Part shown: positions 59,490 through 64,000 of the stretch, in pieces
How the letters are laid out: each line of letters starts with the position of its first letter
Position numbering within the stretch: the stretch's first letter is position 1
DNA from: Smallanthus sonchifolius
Taxonomy: Eukaryota > Streptophyta > Magnoliopsida > Asterales > Asteraceae
Length of the DNA stretch: 64,000 nt
Direction of reading: 5' to 3'
NCBI GenBank assembly: GCA_023525975.1
Contig: CM042028.1
Span: 79,607,501 to 79,671,500, forward strand
Notes under the pieces: generated by a model
Seen by the model: only the letters and a program-made list of their open reading frames with translations
Told to the model about the DNA's origin: nothing
Database searches by the model: none
Position numbers and translations under genes: made by a program

Positions 59490-60192
59490 TGTAACATCCG
59501 ACCTCTCGTACCAACAATATTGTCCGCTTTGCCCTCTAAGAGCTCACAGATTTGTTTTTGGTTGTCCAGGTGAAAACTTCCCAGGAGGTCATCCATCCCT
59601 GGATTACTCATATCCGAGCACGTTTAACTGTGGAGTTCTCTTCTCATCTACTACATTAAGCCCCAAAACATGTTGTGGTATTTGAGGCGAGACATTCTTT
59701 ATGAAACAAGAATCTATTATGTCCATGGCTGATATGAGATTTGTCTAGGGTGTTACAAACACCTCCCCTTTGGACTCATTGTCCTCGATGAGGTTTGCCC
59801 CAACATCCCAATCAGAGATGTGGGATTTGCCTAAGGTGTCCTCCTGAACACCCCCGGGGACTCACCATCTTTAGTGAGGTTTGCCCCACCATCCCGAACG
59901 GCATAGAAGTGGCTCTGATACCATTTGTAACATCCGGCCTCATGTACCAACAATATTGTCCGCTTTGCCCCCTAAGAGCTCACGGATTTGTTTTTGGTTG
60001 CCCGGGTGAAAACTTCCTAGAGGGTCACCCATCCTTGGATTACCCCCACCCGAGCACGCTTAATTGTGGAGTTCTCCTCTCATCCACTACATTAAGCACA
60101 AAACGCGTTGTGATATTTGAGGCGGGGCACTCTTTATGAACCAAGAATCTCTTCTGTTCACGGCCGAAATGGGATTTGCCTAGGGTGTTTCA
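59490..60192 (-). mobile_element. Cassandra TRIM retrotransposon, TSD AAAAT
   Basis: LTRs 59490-59757 and 59936-60192 (plus-strand view: TGTAACATCC(G)... to GGGTGTT(A/T)CA), flanked by AAAAT at 59485-59489 and 60193-60197. On the minus strand the 60192-59936 LTR is followed by TGGTATCAGAGCC, the tRNA-Met PBS. The interior is 178 bp and non-coding. Both LTRs contain the reverse complement of 5S rRNA-like sequence (AACTTCCCAGGAGGTCATCC; CCGAGCACGTTTAACTGTGG; GAGTTCTC), the hallmark of Cassandra, whose LTR carries a pol III-type promoter. The GCAAAGCGGACAATATTG stretch is also typical. Confidence 0.93.
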
Positions 60193-62050
60193 AAAATAAT
60201 CACTTGAATCACTTTCACCTTTTTTTGGACCTTGGATGGATCTCTACACGGGTTTATAACCTAGTTACTTGGATGTATTAAGATGAGTTTGGTAGAGTCT
60301 TAAAAAGAATTAATTACACAATTTGTTGAATCTTAAAAGAATTGATTAAACAAATTTTTGTTTAAAAGGAAATGATCATGCCTTTAAAAAAACAATCATA
60401 TTAATGTTTTCAAGTCATTGCCTCATAATTACATGTATCATAGTGTTTGCAAAGTTTCATGGAAGGAAGTTTATCGGAATTATAAAAATCGTATTTTTGA
60501 TTTCATTTGGATATCAGATAAATTTAAAATATGTTTAGAAACCTTGTCTTTGAATTATACATAATTAGTATATCCAGTATCCACACACATATAAACATAT
60601 ACATGTATGCATGTATGTGTGTGTATGTATGATTAGATTTTTGTTTTTGAGTCCAGCCATCTAAATTTACATCAAAATAGCATAAAAAATTTGCACACAA
60701 GTCTTGGTCTTTCTAGTTTGCCAGTTTATGTGTGTGGGGTTGGTTGGTTGGGAGCTAATGGAGGGCTAATGAATAAACAGTGATGTTTATATAATATATC
60801 AATTTGAGATTTATTAAAGGCACTATTGGATGATTGGATATGTAAAATTGTAAGTGTGATATCTCGATACAAATGTAAAGGCAAACTTTAGTTAAGAGTA
60901 ATTTTATTTTATTTAATTAGCTTTATATATAAATTATTTATCCATCTTAAAAATATTACCAATATTTTTATTCATAAACAACTATCTACTTTAAAATTAT
61001 GTTTCTGTTGAATTGTAAATGTAGTTTATAATATTCTATATCTACTCAAAATGTAAAATTAATTATAAATCAAGTTATATAGTTCTTATGGGGATATAAT
61101 TATATATAATATATATAGATATATATATTAGAGACAGAATAAGATGAAATCTTGATGATTTTGAGTGAAGAGATACGGGAAGTGAAAACAACACATCAAA
61201 GAGATGATTACCCTTAAGAAAAGGGGTAGCATACATCAGCACCACTATATCCTACAGGACACTGCTCCTACTTAATTAGGGTTTATCTCCAGCCATCCCG
61301 GATCGTTTGATTCCAGCCGTTGGATGCGTTGATGACAGATGAAAAGGTCCTCTCATCCAACGTAAATTAAAGAAACCCTAATGAGGTAAGCTTTTAGGGT
61401 TAGAGAGAGTACAGATTTTATATATTGATTCGTGCTGCCAAAATCCAATTTCATCAATACTTAAAAGACTTGACTGACAATCAATTACACACAAACTCTT
61501 CAACATTACCCATGTCATGCATTTGTTCTTATCTGCCTCCTTTGTCCTACAGAAAGACAGATGAACAACAACAAGAGCGAGAGTACCGGATATATATGTC
61601 CTAGAGAGAGAGAGAGAGAGAGATAATGAAAGGGAAACTACTCATGATGGTAGCATCAATATCAAAGAAATAAACCAAATCATAAAAGCTGAAGTTGAGA
61701 GTGAAAGAGAGAGAGAGAATTGTTGGAAAATGAGGAATGAAACTGCAACAGAAAGCATTCAAGTGATGAAATTAATATTTCCATTTTCTTGAATAAAAAT
61801 TGTACATCAAGAAAGAGATGATATATCATTATATATTATATGTTTTGAAAGCATATTAATGAAATTTCTATTTATGTTTTCATCCCCATCTTATAATTAA
61901 CTCCCTCAAAATAACCTAAAACTGGTTTTGTGTTTGAATCCCATATTTGGATGAGTCTAGTAGTAAATATATATAATTTTTAATGGGTACCAAAGATCTT
62001 TTATTTTATCATGTAAAATACAAGACCAAAAATATAATCATTAATTGACT
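60193..62050. other. Intergenic, microsatellites only
   Basis: A TGTATG/ATGTATGTGTG stretch at about 60600, a TATATA stretch at 61105, and (GA)n runs at about 61603-61622 and 61700. No open frame or RNA gene is supported. Confidence 0.45.
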
Positions 62051-63061
62051 AGTTAAGAGCGTCTGCGATGAGACGTCCCTAGGCTTCCGACATCGACATG
62101 AAGGAGCGCGACGAACGTTGCACTTTCCCAAAAGTAAATGTCCGTCTCCATGCACCATTCATGGAGGGAGAGAGAGAGATTTCGTGAGAGGAGGAAAGAG
62201 AAAGGAGGGAAAAACAAAGGGCGTTCGTAAGAGTAAAAAATCGGCAAGCGTAGAAGAGAGAGGAGGTCCGTAAGATATCCGTTGCATACACTTTAATAAT
62301 TATAATGGAGAAATAAAATTTATGAATTTCTTTGGAAATAAACCTTTGCTTATTTTATGATTATTTTCTTCTAAAGTAGTACATTGTTAGGGTAAAATAT
62401 ATACAATAAATTTATTTTGTTCCCTCCATTGTCTGATAATCTTATGACTTCTGGTGTTAAAGACACCTTGTTGTATTAAGGGGCAAAGCCCATTGAACAA
62501 CGGGGTTCGGGGACAGTGCCCCTGGTTAGCAGGGTCCTAGGGGCGGCAACCCCTAGTGCCTTGTGGGGTCCAAGGGGCAACGCTCTTGGCTGGGGTTAAG
62601 CTGCATGTTTAGTTATGCATCAGAAAATAATAATGGAAGTAAAAACTGCTAAAGGTTGGTCCTCCGGACTAGTTTGGGCAAGCTGACCAGTTTACTCATC
62701 CGGAGTAAGATTGCTCTTCCGTAGTAGATTGTCTTTCCGAAGTAGAATGATTTAGCAGTTATGTATTTTACGGTTGTGGCGGTTTTCAGCCAATAACCGT
62801 CATGACGTTCCATTGCATACATTTACTCCATATATACATGCGAATTTGGTCAGTATCAAACACACGAAATTCCTAACAGACTTTTACATATTCGTTGTTG
62901 AATCTCTTATTTTTATCCGATTGAATTATGTGTATACCGCAGAAATAATTCAATCTGAAAGCGAACTCTTACGTGATTATAAGAGAATCCAGACAATTAT
63001 AAATACACGAATCACCCAGAATTCCTACGGTATGTTCCCTACCGCGGATGCACTAACATGA
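62051..63061. repeat. Repeat-like block, possible LTR
   Basis: 62060-62290 is GC-richer with a GAGAGAGAGATTTCG region. 62455-63060 has LTR character: TGTTAAAGACACCTTGTTGT at about 62455, GGGGCAAAGCCC and GGGGACAGTGCCCC small inverted motifs, repeated TCCGGA/TTCCGAAGTAGA units at 62660-62750, and TATATATACATGCG at about 62831. A 95-codon open frame (62774-63061) has no domain. No matching second LTR is in the window. Confidence 0.3.
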
Positions 63062-63755
63062 TCATGATTGATTCGGCAAACCATTGGTTTGTGAAGTTTT
63101 TCTGAATCGGTAAACGATTTGAGCTTCAAAACATTGAGATACTTTCTTGATAAAACAATAAAAATATTAAATATAATTGATTACCAAGTATACCCCTATG
63201 AAAATACTACTATATCCTCCTATGTGAGTCCATAGTAGCCAATTAATTGATGCTTGGAATATTTATATTTAGGGCCGCCTTGCTGTCTATAAAAGGACTA
63301 CGGATATTTATAAAAAAATTGCATAGTGAAAATACACCCCCACCTCAACCCAACCCAACCCATCCCCTACCCAATCGGCTAAACCTAGATTTGTCTCGCA
63401 AAGAAAACATACGTTGTTAAAAGGTCGTAAAACTGGTTTGTATATTTTTGCAGACAATTCAAATTTTTAAAAAGTCATTTAAGATCTAAATTTTATGGTA
63501 TTAGAAGTCATCTTACATCCTCCAATTGTTTCGGTTTCAGATTCGATATGATTTCACATAATAAAATTTTATTTTACAGAAAGGCATCTAAATTTCCAAG
63601 CATGTGTTATCCCATATATCATGATTGAATCAGAGTAGGATGAATACTTTATTTATAAATAAATTAGTAATCCAATAATTATAACTTTTATTGAAAAACA
63701 CGAAACTCATAGGTTTGTTTTACATGATAAATAAAAAACTGAAAAGACAAACTAA
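63062..63755. other. Intergenic, no gene seen
   Basis: AT-rich with a CCCCACCTCAACCCAACCC run at about 63340. No coding signal. Confidence 0.4.
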
Positions 63756-64000
63756 TCTATACTATATAATAAATAAAGGTTTTTCATAACACATGTCGCC
63801 TTCATATTTATTCTCATCATTTTTTTTTCGCCTTTCTTTCTTATTAAATACATCTCTATCTTTTAATAATAATACATTTTTAAAGAAAATACTAATCTTT
63901 ATATTAATAAATCTCCTAACATATTTTGATGAGTGTATGTGTTAACAGATTATATTGTATTCCACGGGTTTATTCAACCCGTGTAAAACACGAGTTTTAA
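63756..64000 (+). mobile_element. Helitron, cut by the right edge
   Basis: Begins TCTATACTATATAATAAATA at 63756 after A, the same 5' end as the element at 58133. Near the edge is CCCGTGTAAAACACGAG, the 3' hairpin, and then TTTTAA, so the CTAG end should lie within about 10 bases beyond the window. Confidence 0.8.

Noticed and set aside
59915..59935. tRNA-like TGGTATCAGAGCC stretch
   Set aside because: It is the retrotransposon primer-binding site, next to an LTR, not a tRNA gene.
59541..60060. 5S rRNA genes
   Set aside because: The 5S-like stretches are partial, diverged, and inside two LTRs with a PBS between them, so they belong to a Cassandra element.
62774..63061. 95-codon open frame at the right side
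   Set aside because: It overlaps an LTR-like block with a TATA-like box and has no domain.
1..64000. CRISPR array, operon, riboswitch or prokaryotic defence system
   Set aside because: The DNA is plant nuclear; regular repeats found are transposon arrays with no spacer-like structure.

Overview
This is nuclear DNA of a flowering plant. Genes have many short GT-AG introns, intergenic DNA is AT-rich, and the repeats are typical plant families: Ty1/copia, Cassandra TRIM, hAT, Helitron, PIF/Harbinger-like MITEs and tRNA-derived SINEs. The style of several repeats suggests a eudicot, perhaps Asteraceae; that is an inference from remembered repeat style, not a demonstration. There is nothing prokaryotic, no CRISPR array, and no intact rRNA or tRNA gene.

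Host genes, left to right. (1) A subgroup-IV calcium-dependent protein kinase (CPK16/18/28 type), minus strand, nine exons from 2849 down to the left edge, with an intact kinase domain and first EF-hand. (2) TRA1/TRRAP, the giant PIKK-like scaffold of SAGA and NuA4, minus strand 21739-11650, as a damaged copy: about 475 N-terminal residues and about 1,170 C-terminal residues remain, the middle (about 2,000 residues) is absent, and the FAT part carries a 4-bp and a 1-bp deletion. (3) A small WEB-family (DUF827) coiled-coil gene, plus strand 30209-31359. (4) A WDR82/Swd2 (S2L-type) WD40 gene, plus strand 40109-44010, eleven exons, intact. As far as I remember, CPK16/18, TRA1 and WEB genes lie together in Arabidopsis and CPK28 lies near a WDR82 homologue, so the window looks like an old gene neighbourhood expanded by transposons.

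Transposons between the genes. 4.3-5.3 kb: a long-TIR, MULE-like element carrying a GRF zinc-finger gene. 7.05-8.33 kb: a hAT element with a perfect 8-bp target duplication (TSD) and the spliced 3' end of a transposase. 9.0-9.9 kb: short tandem arrays. 16.87-17.72 kb: a TRIM retrotransposon inside a TRA1 intron. 26.37-28.25 kb: a solo LTR inside a degenerate ACTACCGACCT array. 29.2 kb and 41.6 kb: SINEs with 16-bp target duplications. 31.67-36.01 kb: a Helitron-type element carrying fragments of a site-1 protease gene and a polyamine oxidase gene. 36.0-37.0 kb: two TIR elements filled with telomere-like CCTAAACCCC arrays. 37.3-39.8 kb: a truncated hAT with a broken transposase. 45.85-46.85 kb: a TIR element with a GC-rich open frame and four long palindromes. 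47.89-48.23 kb: a 341-bp hAT MITE. 49.02-53.04 kb: a young gag-less copia nested in a Sire-like copia (about 48.9-57.2 kb). 58.13-58.51 kb and 63.76 kb to the edge: short Helitrons. 59.49-60.19 kb: a Cassandra TRIM carrying 5S-rRNA-like sequence.

I found no convincing new biological system. The observations most worth following are the truncated TRA1 whose remaining halves could be spliced in frame at the deletion junction, the multi-gene capture by a Helitron, and the palindrome-rich TIR element.
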